A DNA stretch of 64,000 bases. Source: an uncultured Prevotellaceae bacterium. GTDB lineage: Bacteria > Bacteroidota > Bacteroidia > Bacteroidales > Bacteroidaceae. The notes under the pieces are model-generated. The model did no database searches and was not told where the DNA came from. It saw only the letters and a list, made by a program, of their open reading frames with translations. The position numbers and the translations under genes are program-made. The stretch is from positions 75,480 to 139,479 of the forward strand of contig CADADN010000007.1 of assembly GCA_902786665.1 (NCBI GenBank), read 5' to 3'. This document shows positions 51,536 to 61,205 of this stretch, one piece after another (within the stretch, counting starts at the first letter, position 1; every line of letters begins with the position of its first letter).

Positions 51536-52909
51536 TTACTTGACCACCACCTTCTTGCCGTCGATGATGTATACACCCTTCTTCAGAGATTTGAGGTCGT
51601 TGGAAACCTTGCGACCCTGAATGTCGTAAACACCCTCTGCAGCGGCAGGAATTGAAGTTGTGATGCCATCAATACCAGTGACTTGGTCATCATCGACGAA
51701 AATATTCACATTGGCGCCTGCACCATTCTTTACACTAATCCACTCTATCAGATTAGGAATATAAAAATAGCCACGGAAACCTTTCACCTCGGCAGACTCA
51801 CCATTGTCGAGATAGTAGAACTTGTTACCTGAAAGATATGCGTAGTAAGTAGGATATGCACCTGTTCCTATGGATGTAATGGATCTCATCTCATAAGTGC
51901 CTTCGAAAACGTCATCGCCAGCCACGGCATAGGGAGGTACTTCCATATCCATGTACTGGTATGGAGGCCTAGTTCCAATTTGCACCTGTTCCGTATATTT
52001 CGACATGGAAGTGTTGACCACCTTGAAACCTGTCTCAGCGTCAATGTCGCCAATAGACTCGGTCATGATGATATAGGGTTTATGTGCTTCAATAGCCCGT
52101 GGAGTAACAGAAGAGAATTGTAAATTAAGACTTAAGACGCTTTTATACTTTGGTTTGCCCTCTTCATCTTTTCCGTCACGAACCTGCAGATAACCCATCG
52201 AAGAACCTGAGTATTCACCCAGCTGTACATCATCTCCGAAGCAATCTATCACTTGCTGCTCAGTCATGGCAAACGGCAGGACGATGGTGTTCCACTGACC
52301 GGCTTTGAGCGACCTATGAACCCTTACATCACCCTCATAAGCCTCGATCTGGCTACTTACCTCTTCAGTAGCAACAAAATCCTCATAAAGATGGTAAGCA
52401 TCCTCTACAATCTTGACAGTGAAAGGTATGTTGGAGAACTTGAAATCCTTCACTCCATTGGGGGTACCGTCATCTTGCAAGATATTAGCCGACAAGATAA
52501 CCGTTGTGGCAGCACCGCTGAACGTCTGACCTTCTTCATGGTTGCCTTTGTCCTTGACGACTATTTTAAGAATATCTCCTTCAGGAAGCAGTGCACCACC
52601 ATTGTCAGACAACACTAGCCTTATCGTGGAACCAGTGAGTCCAGAAGGGGTGTCCACTTCATTCTTACCCAGGGAGTGCTCCACCCCGGGGCCTTTTGCC
52701 CAAGAGACAAACTCGAATCCCTCAGGAATGGTGACATCGATTTGCAAGTCTCTGCATTGCTCACCGTTTGGATTCAAATTGATGAGAAGCGTACCGGTTT
52801 TCCCGATGACCACATCCACCTCTTCGATAGTGATTTCAGGCCCATCAGCAGCCCATGCTCCACCGCAGAAAACGATGAAGGATAAAAGAGTAAATAGGAT
52901 TTTTTTCAT
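51536..52909 (-). CDS. Secreted protein with cohesin-like N-terminal domain and T9SS-type-like tail
   Basis: A 457-residue exported protein. Signal peptide MKKILFTLLSFIVFCGGAWA. Residues of about 22-165 look like a cohesin-type beta-sandwich: KTGTLLINLNPNGEQCRDLQ, DVTIPEGFEFVSW, TIRLVLSDNGGALLPEGDIL, LKIVVK. The middle part carries SLKAGQWNTIVLPFAMT, a motif of a domain often seen in Prevotella secreted proteins. The last 30 residues (GVYDIQGRKVSNDLKSLKKG, VYIIDGKKVVVK) form a tail like that of the protein at 38416, similar to type IX sorting tails. Function unknown; cohesins bind dockerins, and two dockerin proteins occur in this window. Confidence 0.65.
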   Translation of the reverse strand: MKKILFTLLSFIVFCGGAWAADGPEITIEEVDVVIGKTGTLLINLNPNGEQCRDLQIDVTIPEGFEFVSWAKGPGVEHSLGKNEVDTPSGLTGSTIRLVLSDNGGALLPEGDILKIVVKDKGNHEEGQTFSGAATTVILSANILQDDGTPNGVKDFKFSNIPFTVKIVEDAYHLYEDFVATEEVSSQIEAYEGDVRVHRSLKAGQWNTIVLPFAMTEQQVIDCFGDDVQLGEYSGSSMGYLQVRDGKDEEGKPKYKSVLSLNLQFSSVTPRAIEAHKPYIIMTESIGDIDAETGFKVVNTSMSKYTEQVQIGTRPPYQYMDMEVPPYAVAGDDVFEGTYEMRSITSIGTGAYPTYYAYLSGNKFYYLDNGESAEVKGFRGYFYIPNLIEWISVKNGAGANVNIFVDDDQVTGIDGITTSIPAAAEGVYDIQGRKVSNDLKSLKKGVYIIDGKKVVVK

Positions 52910-53181
52910 ATTTTGTATTTTTAATAATTAATTATGTCTGAATAATTGTTGTTCTAGGAAGGGGCCAAGAAGGTTGTCTTCATTGGTCAATGTCTAACAA
53001 ATCCCTATACATTATATAAAATGAGGGTCAATACTGATTTTCAATGTACATCCATAGATGTGGCAGCAAAATTACTATAATTTTTCCAAACTTAAAATAT
53101 TTTTGCCCTTTTTTTTCCCCGTTGAAAGCATTTTATCGCATTTTCTTCTTTGTCGTGCGAAAAAGCCCCATTGCTTCTGTT

Positions 53182-54318
53182 TCATATCTTCCCTGCCGCC
53201 TTTGTACCATCGGCATAAATGACAACCACCTTGGTGAGTTTCATCTCCATCCCCTCGGTGATGGCGAATGGGAATTTTGTCTGCACTTCTCCCTGTTGCA
53301 TATATTCTATGACGGTGTCAATCTTGGCCTGTATGTTCTTCAACACCTTTCCTTCACTGTCTATCAATTGGTAATGGGAATCGATGGCCTTGACGGCCTT
53401 CTCGTTCATATTCACATAACCCAACTTCACATCAATAGATGTGGAGTCAAGAGGAGTCCATTTCCATTGAGTCACATATCCGTTAGGTGCTATGGTTCGA
53501 AGACTATCGACATATCCCATATATGCCACGTTGTTGAAAACTTCCACCATGTCGGCATCCATTCCCTCAATGATGGCCAAGCTGTCCTTGAACGCTTTGG
53601 AATGCAAGTTGAAACGTTTGTCTTTCAGCAAGATGCTGTCAACAGGAGTGGCGTGTATGACAGAGAAAGAAAGCCCCAAGTCACCTTTTTGCTCCTCGCG
53701 ATAGTAGAAGACAGAATCCACGAGTGCCACGCAAGCAACGGTGTCTTCCACCAGCAAGCTGTTCTGACACAAGGAGCATGACAGGCGTTGCCCTGCAAAG
53801 TGCAAGCACTTCCAGTCGTGTGAAGCCCTGTAAGCAGCCACTTCTTGTGCCTCACGCACCTTTCGCAAGGAGTCCTGTCGTGCCTTTTCGATGGAGTCGG
53901 CGCGCACTTTTGCGATGGAGTCTTCCAAGTGTGCCTTCCGTTCCTCATTCAATCGAGTGAACTTGTCCTCCAACCTCTTGTTCTCCGCCATCACACGCAT
54001 GTCGACGGCTCCACCCTTCAATTGCGGTATATGCTTGTTTTCCTTCACCACGTTGGCATACTCCTTGGTAAGCGTCACCACGCAGTTGTATGCCGCAGTA
54101 CGCACATAAAGGTTCTGCGCCTTCTTGTCATAGGCATAAGCAGCCTCCACATGGTCCAACTCGTCCACGAGGATGTCTGTGACAGGATAATAGAACCCAT
54201 CATCGTGCTGCTGATAGCCAAACAACACACGCCGCATGAAAGAGTTGCCGTTGTTGTATTGCGCAAAAGCGCCTATGCTCACAAATGACACAAGGAGGAA
54301 TAATGCAAGTCGTCTCAT
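53182..54318 (-). CDS. Secreted protein with central coiled coil, unknown function
   Basis: A 378-residue exported protein with signal peptide MRRLALFLLVSFVSIGAFA. A strand-rich N-terminal part (RVLFGYQQHDDGFYYPVTDI) is followed by a charged coiled coil at about residues 105-165 (ENKRLEDKFTRLNEERKAHL, DSIEKARQDSLRKVREAQEV), a Cys-containing stretch with CLHFAGQRLSCSLCQ where three Cys might bind metal or form a disulfide, and a beta-rich C-terminal part ending in VVVIYADGTKAAGKI. I do not recognise the family. A -7 box TACTTTTG (54345-54352) lies 27 nt upstream. The 272 nt between this gene and 52909 contain only a weak -7-like box (53067-53074). Confidence 0.6.
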   Translation of the reverse strand: MRRLALFLLVSFVSIGAFAQYNNGNSFMRRVLFGYQQHDDGFYYPVTDILVDELDHVEAAYAYDKKAQNLYVRTAAYNCVVTLTKEYANVVKENKHIPQLKGGAVDMRVMAENKRLEDKFTRLNEERKAHLEDSIAKVRADSIEKARQDSLRKVREAQEVAAYRASHDWKCLHFAGQRLSCSLCQNSLLVEDTVACVALVDSVFYYREEQKGDLGLSFSVIHATPVDSILLKDKRFNLHSKAFKDSLAIIEGMDADMVEVFNNVAYMGYVDSLRTIAPNGYVTQWKWTPLDSTSIDVKLGYVNMNEKAVKAIDSHYQLIDSEGKVLKNIQAKIDTVIEYMQQGEVQTKFPFAITEGMEMKLTKVVVIYADGTKAAGKI

Positions 54319-54356
54319 AGATTGTCAAAAATGGTTTCAGCATGCAAAAGTAGGAA

Positions 54357-54412
54357 AAAAATTGAAGATGAAAGATGAAATAGATTGAAAAAATGAAGAT
54401 TGAAGATTGAAA
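54357..54412. repeat. Short 7-nt-period array (GAAGATT-like)
   Basis: Degenerate units GAAGATG, AAAGATG, GAAGATT and GAAAATT between the divergent genes at 53182 and 54498. Same family as 18132-18214 and 38205-38250. Confidence 0.6.
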
Positions 54413-54435
54413 ATTACGCCAAGAGGCAAAAATAT

Positions 54436-54467
54436 TTTGGCTGTTTGCTCGCTTATTCGTAACTTTG
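54436..54467 (+). promoter_or_regulatory. Promoter of the DUF2723 gene
   Basis: TTTG (54436-54439), 20 nt, TAACTTTG (54460-54467), 31 nt before ATG 54498. The spacer resembles those of the GH95 and fabD promoters (GGCT near the -33 box, ATTCG before the -7 box). Confidence 0.85.
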
Positions 54468-54497
54468 CCCCCAAATAGGTTTATTGAAAGAATTCTT

Positions 54498-57400
54498 ATG
54501 AAGAAGTACAGATTAGTGGACAACGTATTAGGCTGGTTTAGTTTCTTGATAGCCGCCTTCGTTTATTGCTCCACAGTAGAGCCGACAGCCAGTTTTTGGG
54601 ACTGTCCCGAATTCATCACCACAGGTTATAAAATGGAGATTGGTCACCCCCCAGGGGCCCCGTTCTTCATGCTCACGGCCAACCTGTTTTCCCAGTTTAC
54701 CAGCGACCCCACGCAAGTGGCCAAATGGGTGAACATCATGAACGCGCTGCTGAGTGCAGTGTGTATCATGTTCTTGTTCTGGACCATCACTCACTTGGTT
54801 CGACGCTTGATTCTTCCCAGCTGGGACAAGTTGACCACCAGCAAAATGATAGCCATTGAAGCCTCCGGTTTGGTAGGCGCCTTGATATACACGTTCAGCG
54901 ACACTTTCTGGTTCAGCGCCGTCGAGGGCGAGGTCTATGCCTATTCCTCCGCTTTCACCGCCGTGGTGTTCTGGCTGATATTGAAATGGGAAGAGCATGC
55001 CGACGAGCCTCATAGCGACCGTTGGCTGGTGCTGATTGCCTATATGACAGGCCTGTCCATCGGCGTGCACCTGCTCAACCTTTTGTGCATCCCGGCCATC
55101 GTACTCGTGTTCTATTACAAGAAGAATCCCGAAGCCAACCTTAAAGGCTCCATTTTGGTGCTGTTGCTCTCGTTTGTCATCGTGGCAGCAGTGCTCTACG
55201 GCGTGGTGCCTGGCATCATCACCGTGGGCGGATGGTTCGAGTTGCTGTTTGTCAACGTGTTCCACTGTCCTTTCAACACCGGCGTGATCATCTACCTCAT
55301 CCTTCTTGTCTCCATAGTCATCTGGGCCATCTATGAGAGTTATACCGACCGTAGCGACATCCGCGTGAACATCTCCTTCATGTTGGCCGTTGCGATGCTC
55401 GGCATCCCGTTCTATGGCTATGGGGGAAAGGCCGCTCTGATAGGCATCGTAGTGCTCGCCGCGTTGGGAGCAGTGCTTTTCTTCAAGTATAAAGGCAGGC
55501 TGCTCATCTCCACCCGTGTGAAGAACACGGCACTGCTGTGCATGCTGATGCTGATGATTGGCTATTCCACCTATGCCGTCATCGTCATCCGCTCATCAGC
55601 CAACCCGCCGATGGACCAAAACTCCCCCGAGGACATCTTCACGCTGGGCAACTACCTCAGCCGCGACCAATACGGCTACCGACCTCTGCTTTACGGACAA
55701 GCATACAACTCGGAATATGCCGCCGACGAGACCGGCCATGTCAAGTTCACCAAGGAAGCCCCCATCTACCAGCGCAGGGAGAAGGCCAACCCATCCGACC
55801 CCGACGAATATTTCATCGTGGAATACAAGCAGCAGCCCAAATATGTGCAGAACATGGTCTTTCCCCGCATGTACTCCTCCCAGCACGCCGATATGTACGA
55901 AAGCATCATTGACGTGAAGGGACGTTATGTGCCTTCCGCTTACGGCCAGCCCGACGTGAAGATGCCCACACAGCTAGACAATCTCAAGTTCTTCGTATCC
56001 TATCAGTGCAATTTCATGTACTGGCGCTATTTCATGTGGAACTTCGCCGGCCGTCAGAACGACATCCAAGGTGGAGGCGAGAAGGAACACGGCAACTGGT
56101 TGACCGGCATCGGCTTCATCGACAACCACATCTTGAATTTGGGCGACCAGAGCAAGCTGCCCGACGAATTGAAGGATAACAAGGGTCACAACGTGTTCTA
56201 CTGCCTGCCCCTGCTCCTTGGCCTGCTCGGCCTCTTCTGGCAAGCCTTCCGTGGCCAGCGCGGCATCCGCCAGTTCTGGGTGGTGTTCTTCCTCTTCTTC
56301 ATGACGGGTCTCGCCATCGTGGTCTATCTGAACCAGACTCCCAACCAGCCCCGTGAGCGCGACTATGCCTATGCTGGGTCGTTCTACGCCTTTGCCATCT
56401 GGTGCGGCATGGGCGTGGCAGCCATCATCGACTGGTTGAAGAAATTTGGTATGAAACAGACCTTCGTGGCTGCCCTTGCAGCATTGGTGTGCCTCCTCGT
56501 ACCCATACAAATGGGGTCGCAGACATGGGACGACCACGACCGCAGCGGCCGTTACACCTGCCGCGACTTTGGTCTGAACTACCTGAACTCCCTCCCCGAC
56601 AAGGGGTATCCCATCATCTACACCAACGGCGACAACGACACCTTCCCCTTGTGGTACAACCAAGACACAGAAGGCAACCGCACCGATGCCCGTGTGTGCA
56701 ACCTGAGTTATCTGCAGACCGACTGGTATATCGACCAGATGCTCCGTCCTGCTTACGACTCCCCCGGTGTGCCTATCACATGGCCCCGCATCGACTACTG
56801 CTCCGGCACCAACGACGTGGTGAGCGTGGTACCAGAATTGAAGCGTGCTGTTCTTGAATACTACAGTCATTACCCTGAAGACGCCAAGGCTCTATTTGGT
56901 GAGAATCCGTTTGAATTGAAGAACATCCTCGAATATTGGGTGCGAGACAACGTCAATGAAAAGCAAAGAGGCGCTAAAAATGCCATTCTGCACTATGTCG
57001 GAGAGGAGACCGATGCCCACGTGGTACCCACCGACTCCCTCGTCATGACCATCGACAAGGACGCTGTGAGGAAGAGCGGCATGATGATTGTCAACGACTC
57101 GATACCCGACCACATGTCCATCTCGCTCGCCGGACGCAGAAGTCTGGGCAAGGGCGACTTGATGATGCTCGAAATGCTGTCGCAAACCAACTGGACCCGC
57201 CCCATCTTCGTGGCCATCACCGTGGGAAGCGAGAACTACATGAACCTTGGAGAAAACTTCATCCAGGAAGGTCTTGCCTGCCGCATCACACCATTCACCG
57301 TGAACAAAGACCCCAACAAGGGAACCTTGATGGACACGGAAAAGACCTACGACCGCGTGATGAACAAGTTCAAATTCGGCGGTCTTGACAAGAAAGGCCT

Positions 57401-57860
57401 CTACCTTGACCAAACGGTGATGCGGATGTGCTACACCCACCGCAAACTGTTGGGCGAGCTGGCTCTCAACCTCATCGCCGAAGAGAAATTGGACAAGGCA
57501 CGCAAGGTGTTGGAAAAGGCAGAGAAAGAGATTCCGGAGTATAACGTCCCGACGAACTATATCGGAGGTGCTTTCGACTTCCTCAGAGCCTGGGGTGCTT
57601 TGGGCGAGAAGAAGCGTGCCACCGAGATTGCCGACAAGGTGTGGAAGAATTCGGAACAATACATCAACTGGTACCTCTCCAATGGTGCTGGCTACATAGC
57701 AGCGTCGAGCAGGGAGATTGAAACCCAGCTCTATTTGATGCAGAATGTATTGCAGAGTATGAACGGTATCGATGAAGCCTGGGCAAACAAGCACGAGCAG
57801 TCGTTAAGCCAGCTTTATCAAGCTTACCAGATGGGAATGGCGAGTTTCCCAGGTTATTGA
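54498..57860 (+). CDS. DUF2723 multi-span membrane protein (TMEM260-like glycosyltransferase fold)
   Basis: A 1120-residue inner-membrane protein. The N-terminus GWFSFLIAAFVYCSTVEPTA followed by SFWDCPEFITTGYKMEIGHP and PGAPFF is the DUF2723 signature; the Asp and Glu near residue 35 correspond to the acidic catalytic residues of C-type glycosyltransferases. About twelve to thirteen membrane spans lie in the first 680 residues, followed by a soluble C-terminal half with TPR-like helices near the end (LNLIAEEKLDKARKVLEKAE). DUF2723 proteins are large and widespread in Bacteroidota; the human relative TMEM260 is an O-mannosyltransferase. A role in protein O-glycosylation, known in this phylum, is plausible (inference). 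ATG 54498 matches the promoter. Confidence 0.88.
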   Translation: MKKYRLVDNVLGWFSFLIAAFVYCSTVEPTASFWDCPEFITTGYKMEIGHPPGAPFFMLTANLFSQFTSDPTQVAKWVNIMNALLSAVCIMFLFWTITHLVRRLILPSWDKLTTSKMIAIEASGLVGALIYTFSDTFWFSAVEGEVYAYSSAFTAVVFWLILKWEEHADEPHSDRWLVLIAYMTGLSIGVHLLNLLCIPAIVLVFYYKKNPEANLKGSILVLLLSFVIVAAVLYGVVPGIITVGGWFELLFVNVFHCPFNTGVIIYLILLVSIVIWAIYESYTDRSDIRVNISFMLAVAMLGIPFYGYGGKAALIGIVVLAALGAVLFFKYKGRLLISTRVKNTALLCMLMLMIGYSTYAVIVIRSSANPPMDQNSPEDIFTLGNYLSRDQYGYRPLLYGQAYNSEYAADETGHVKFTKEAPIYQRREKANPSDPDEYFIVEYKQQPKYVQNMVFPRMYSSQHADMYESIIDVKGRYVPSAYGQPDVKMPTQLDNLKFFVSYQCNFMYWRYFMWNFAGRQNDIQGGGEKEHGNWLTGIGFIDNHILNLGDQSKLPDELKDNKGHNVFYCLPLLLGLLGLFWQAFRGQRGIRQFWVVFFLFFMTGLAIVVYLNQTPNQPRERDYAYAGSFYAFAIWCGMGVAAIIDWLKKFGMKQTFVAALAALVCLLVPIQMGSQTWDDHDRSGRYTCRDFGLNYLNSLPDKGYPIIYTNGDNDTFPLWYNQDTEGNRTDARVCNLSYLQTDWYIDQMLRPAYDSPGVPITWPRIDYCSGTNDVVSVVPELKRAVLEYYSHYPEDAKALFGENPFELKNILEYWVRDNVNEKQRGAKNAILHYVGEETDAHVVPTDSLVMTIDKDAVRKSGMMIVNDSIPDHMSISLAGRRSLGKGDLMMLEMLSQTNWTRPIFVAITVGSENYMNLGENFIQEGLACRITPFTVNKDPNKGTLMDTEKTYDRVMNKFKFGGLDKKGLYLDQTVMRMCYTHRKLLGELALNLIAEEKLDKARKVLEKAEKEIPEYNVPTNYIGGAFDFLRAWGALGEKKRATEIADKVWKNSEQYINWYLSNGAGYIAASSREIETQLYLMQNVLQSMNGIDEAWANKHEQSLSQLYQAYQMGMASFPGY

Positions 57861-57875
57861 CCATCCACCTGCCGC

Positions 57876-58487
57876 ATGATTCTCGAGCAACCCTCCTTCT
57901 GGCTGCGATGGATGTTCCCCCGTGCGTTGTGGCGTATGGACAAGAACGACCATTCGGTGTACCTCACGTTTGACGACGGCCCCATCCCCGAGGTCACGCC
58001 CTTCATCCTGAAGACACTGCGTGACTTCGACGCGAAGGCAACATTCTTCATGGTGGGCGACAACGTGCGCAAATACCCCCTCCTCTTCCGTCAGGTGGTG
58101 GAGGAGGGGCATCAAGTGGGCAACCACACCTACAACCACCTTGGAGGCTTGAAGCATTTCGCCAAGACCTACATCGACAATACTAATAAGGCCAACGAGT
58201 TGATAGGGGCACACCTCTTCCGTCCCCCTCACGGAGTGATGACCCCAGGCGAATACTATTGGCTTCTAAGGAAATACAAGATTGTGATGTGGGACTTGGT
58301 GACGCGCGACTACTCCCGCCGCATGACGGCCAACGACGTTGTGGAAAACGTGCGCACCTACACCCGAAACGGGTCGATCATCACCTTCCACGACTCCTTG
58401 AAGAGCATCGACAAACTATACATAGCCTTGCCCGCATCGCTACGATGGCTTCGCGAGCAAGGCTATGCCTTCAAGGTGTTTGAATAA
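57876..58487 (+). CDS. Polysaccharide deacetylase (NodB domain)
   Basis: A 203-residue carbohydrate esterase family 4 protein. NodB motifs: VYLTFDDGPIP with catalytic base Asp about 32 and metal Asp about 33, HQVGNHTYNHLGG with metal His residues (about 86-90), LFRPPHGVMTP, VMWDLVTRDY and IITFHDS with the catalytic His. No signal peptide is evident. CE4 enzymes remove N- or O-acetyl groups from peptidoglycan or glycans. It starts 15 nt after the DUF2723 stop and is probably cotranscribed with it; both may work on glycan decoration (inference). Confidence 0.9.
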   Translation: MILEQPSFWLRWMFPRALWRMDKNDHSVYLTFDDGPIPEVTPFILKTLRDFDAKATFFMVGDNVRKYPLLFRQVVEEGHQVGNHTYNHLGGLKHFAKTYIDNTNKANELIGAHLFRPPHGVMTPGEYYWLLRKYKIVMWDLVTRDYSRRMTANDVVENVRTYTRNGSIITFHDSLKSIDKLYIALPASLRWLREQGYAFKVFE

Positions 58488-58521
58488 TTGATAATTAATA
58501 ATTTATAATTAATAATTATGA

Positions 58522-58557
58522 TTCAGGCGGATTCGCATTTTTGCGAATCCGCCTGAA
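58522..58557. terminator. Perfect 16-bp hairpin between convergent genes
   Basis: A 16-bp stem (58522-58537 with 58542-58557) with a 4-T loop, 34 nt after the deacetylase stop and 25 nt from the stop of the convergent GH20 gene. No T tract on either side, but its place fits a bidirectional terminator. Confidence 0.75.
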
Positions 58558-58582
58558 CTGATAATCGGGGTAGTCAGAGTAA

Positions 58583-60199
58583 TCAGAACTCCGCCTTGCA
58601 GTATTTCCACCCCATGGTGTCGTAGAGGCGGTTGAGTCTTGCCTGCCGCTCCTTGTATTTCGCGTAGTCTTTCTTTTCCGGCAGCACCCATTGCACTTCC
58701 GACAGCGCGCCCATCCTGGGCAGCACCTGGTATTGCGCCAACTCCTCGGCATAGACATATTCCGTCCAAAGGTTGGCCTGAAGTCCGATGACGTGGCTTT
58801 TCTGTTCTGCTGTCAGCGTTTCCGGCGCCGGTTCGAAGGAATAGACCTTCTCCAACGGGACATAACCACCGATGAGGAGAGGTTTGTGCCATTCATCCTC
58901 GGAAACCTGGTAGTAGTCGAAATAGAACCATGCCGTTGGCACCATGATGACATCGTGCCCTTTTTGCGAGGCCACTTGTCCGCCCTCGACGCCTCTCCAA
59001 CTCATGATGGTGGTTGAGGGATTGACGTCGCAGTCGAGCAGTTCGTCCCATCCTATGGCCTTCCTGCCCTTGCTGTTGAGGTATTTCTCCACCCTTTTCA
59101 TGAAGTAGCCCTGCAGCCGGTCTTCTGCGGTCTTTCCGTCCACGTCTCTGAGTCCCTCCTGGCGGATGCGCTGCTGGCAGTCGGGGCAAGCCTTCCAACG
59201 CGTGCGCGGTGCCTCGTCGCCCCCGATATGAATGTATTCGGATGGGAAGAGTTGGATGATTTCGTCGAGCACCCCCTCCACGAAGTCGAAAGTTCCATCC
59301 CTTCCTGCGCAGAGGATGTCGTCGAAGACTCCCCAGTTAGGCTCCACCTCGTACGGTCCTTTTGTACATCCCAGTTCCGGATACGATGCCAGCGCGGCCT
59401 CCATGTGTCCCGGCATGTCGATTTCCGGAATGACGGTGATGTACCTTTCCCGCGCATATTCAACGATGTCACGAACCTGCTCCTGTGTGTAGTATCCACC
59501 GTAGGTCTTATACTCGTAAAGTCCCGTGTTGCGCCCCACCACGGTGCGCCGCCTCCAAGCCCCCACCTCGGTGAGTTTGGGATATTTCTTGATTTCCACC
59601 CTCCATCCTTGGTCGTCGGTGATGTGGAAATGGAAGACGTTGATATGATGCAGTGCAAGCATGTCGATATACTGCTTGACAAAATCGACGCCGAAGAAAT
59701 GGCGGCTTACGTCGAGGTGCATGCCACGATATGAGAAACGAGGGTTGTCATCGACCACCACGGCAGGCGCGACGACATCGCCCTTGGCATCCACGGGCAT
59801 GGCTTTTCTCAAGGTTTGCACCCCTTGGAACACGCCCTTGGGAGAGGCTCCAGAGATGACGATGCCCTTTTGTGACACTGCGATGCGGTAGGTTTCCTCA
59901 CCCGCCATCTTCTTGTCCAGTTTCAATGCGACGACGGCGCCCTTCACCTTGCCTTCGGTGACAGGCAACGTCTTCCCAATGGCCGTCTTGACATATTCAG
60001 CGAGGAAAGAGGCATTGCGTCGCATGTCTTCTCCACCCTCGCATGTGATGGCAACCAGGTCGGAGAGATACAAAGGGGCGCCCTTCTGATTCACCACCTG
60101 ACGAGGTTGTGGCACAACGTTGAAATCCACACGCTCCTGAGCCACAACCAGAAGGGGGAACAACAATGGGAAAAACAAGGATAAAAGTCTATTCTTCAT
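58583..60199 (-). CDS. GH20 beta-N-acetylhexosaminidase
   Basis: A 538-residue exported exo-glycosidase that releases terminal beta-GlcNAc or GalNAc. Signal peptide (LLSLFFPLLFPLLVVA). An N-terminal GH20b domain (PQPRQVVNQKGAPLYLSD) precedes the catalytic barrel with GMHLDVSRHFF, NVFHFHITDDQGWRVEIKKY, PEIDMPGHMEA and the catalytic pair in HIGGDEAPR (Asp-Glu about 327-328). Trp-rich AIGWDELLD and LQANLWTEYVY follow. Likely acts in the periplasm on host glycans, chitin oligomers or peptidoglycan fragments. It starts 54 nt after the S24 repressor stop on the same strand. Confidence 0.94.
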   Translation of the reverse strand: MKNRLLSLFFPLLFPLLVVAQERVDFNVVPQPRQVVNQKGAPLYLSDLVAITCEGGEDMRRNASFLAEYVKTAIGKTLPVTEGKVKGAVVALKLDKKMAGEETYRIAVSQKGIVISGASPKGVFQGVQTLRKAMPVDAKGDVVAPAVVVDDNPRFSYRGMHLDVSRHFFGVDFVKQYIDMLALHHINVFHFHITDDQGWRVEIKKYPKLTEVGAWRRRTVVGRNTGLYEYKTYGGYYTQEQVRDIVEYARERYITVIPEIDMPGHMEAALASYPELGCTKGPYEVEPNWGVFDDILCAGRDGTFDFVEGVLDEIIQLFPSEYIHIGGDEAPRTRWKACPDCQQRIRQEGLRDVDGKTAEDRLQGYFMKRVEKYLNSKGRKAIGWDELLDCDVNPSTTIMSWRGVEGGQVASQKGHDVIMVPTAWFYFDYYQVSEDEWHKPLLIGGYVPLEKVYSFEPAPETLTAEQKSHVIGLQANLWTEYVYAEELAQYQVLPRMGALSEVQWVLPEKKDYAKYKERQARLNRLYDTMGWKYCKAEF

Positions 60200-60253
60200 A
60201 TCTCACAAGGTTTTATTTGATTCTCAGTCATCGTAATATCGTAATAAATAGTT

Positions 60254-61036
60254 TCAAAAAGTCATTTCCCGCGGTTTTTTGCGTATGATGCGGTAAAGCG
60301 CCCTGATGTCATTCTGGCTGATGGTGAAGTCGGCATATTCGGGCGAAGGGTTGAGCGAATGAAAAGTGAAGGTGCCGTTCCTCATATCCTGGTCGATGAT
60401 TTGTTTGAGCAGCACGCTCGTCCCGAAGACCACCACCCAGAAGGGATGGTCCTTGTAGCCGATGGAGGTGCGCCATCGGTCGCGCTCCCATTCCCTGACC
60501 AAGACACGGTCTCCCGCCTCGAAACTTTGCCTCGACCCCGTATCCATGGAGTCGCCCTTCACCTCAAAAGAGAGGTAGTTGCCCCTCGCCACGTGGTCCA
60601 CCTCATAGACCTCCCAACTCCAGTCGTCCTCTATCGGGTCAAGGCGGTCAGCCTCGTTGGCGAACTGTCCGAAAGCCGCATAGGGGACATGCCTGACCCG
60701 CATGTACAACGTGTCTCCTTTCTTGTAAAATCGGACACCTTTTGTGTTTTCAGTAAGGAACTCCAACTCTTCACCATTATCCATCAAAAACAGGTCGTCA
60801 TCCATCGTCTTTTCCAACAACATCTCCCCTTTTCCGGTCCTCACCCATTCTATGTTGATGCGAGGTTCCATCACCACCAACCTGTTGAGGAACTTGTCGC
60901 TCACCGCGACACGCCCGTTGAGGATTTGGGAAAAAGACGACGGGTTGTAACCCAACATGTTCGCCAAACTTTTCTTCGACGACGCCTCCCTTTTCTCCAA
61001 GAGCCAAGCGATTACTTCTTTCAGCCTTTCTTTCAT
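60254..61036 (-). CDS. S24-type repressor (HTH plus LexA-like protease domain)
   Basis: A 260-residue regulator of the phage CI/LexA type. The N-terminal helix-turn-helix (SKKSLANMLGYNPSSFSQIL, about 20-40) binds DNA; the helix layout resembles Bacteroidota S24 repressors. The C-terminal domain has the self-cleavage Ser in VKGDSMDTG (about residue 160) and the general-base Lys in TSVLLKQII (about 211), with FEAGDRVLVRE between. RecA-stimulated self-cleavage after DNA damage is the usual mode of control for this architecture. It stands divergent from an operon of three unknown genes and is followed by GH20 on the same strand, with 54 nt between. Confidence 0.85.
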   Translation of the reverse strand: MKERLKEVIAWLLEKREASSKKSLANMLGYNPSSFSQILNGRVAVSDKFLNRLVVMEPRINIEWVRTGKGEMLLEKTMDDDLFLMDNGEELEFLTENTKGVRFYKKGDTLYMRVRHVPYAAFGQFANEADRLDPIEDDWSWEVYEVDHVARGNYLSFEVKGDSMDTGSRQSFEAGDRVLVREWERDRWRTSIGYKDHPFWVVVFGTSVLLKQIIDQDMRNGTFTFHSLNPSPEYADFTISQNDIRALYRIIRKKPREMTF

Positions 61037-61118
61037 AGTAAAATCAATATTTAGTTCGACTCATACACGTCAATATAAATCGATTTTTGTTAAAATAATG
61101 TTAAAATATAAATAATAA

Positions 61119-61150
61119 TTTGGAATTTGCTATTATCTGCCTTATATTTG
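61119..61150 (+). promoter_or_regulatory. Rightward promoter of the three-gene operon
   Basis: TTTG (61119-61122), 20 nt, TATATTTG (61143-61150). The leader to ATG 61425 would be about 270 nt long and would run through the repressor promoter. Confidence 0.72.
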
Positions 61151-61205
61151 CACTCAGTTATTGACAATCAACGCCAGTTTCATCCATTTCTTATGAATTA
61201 TGGCG

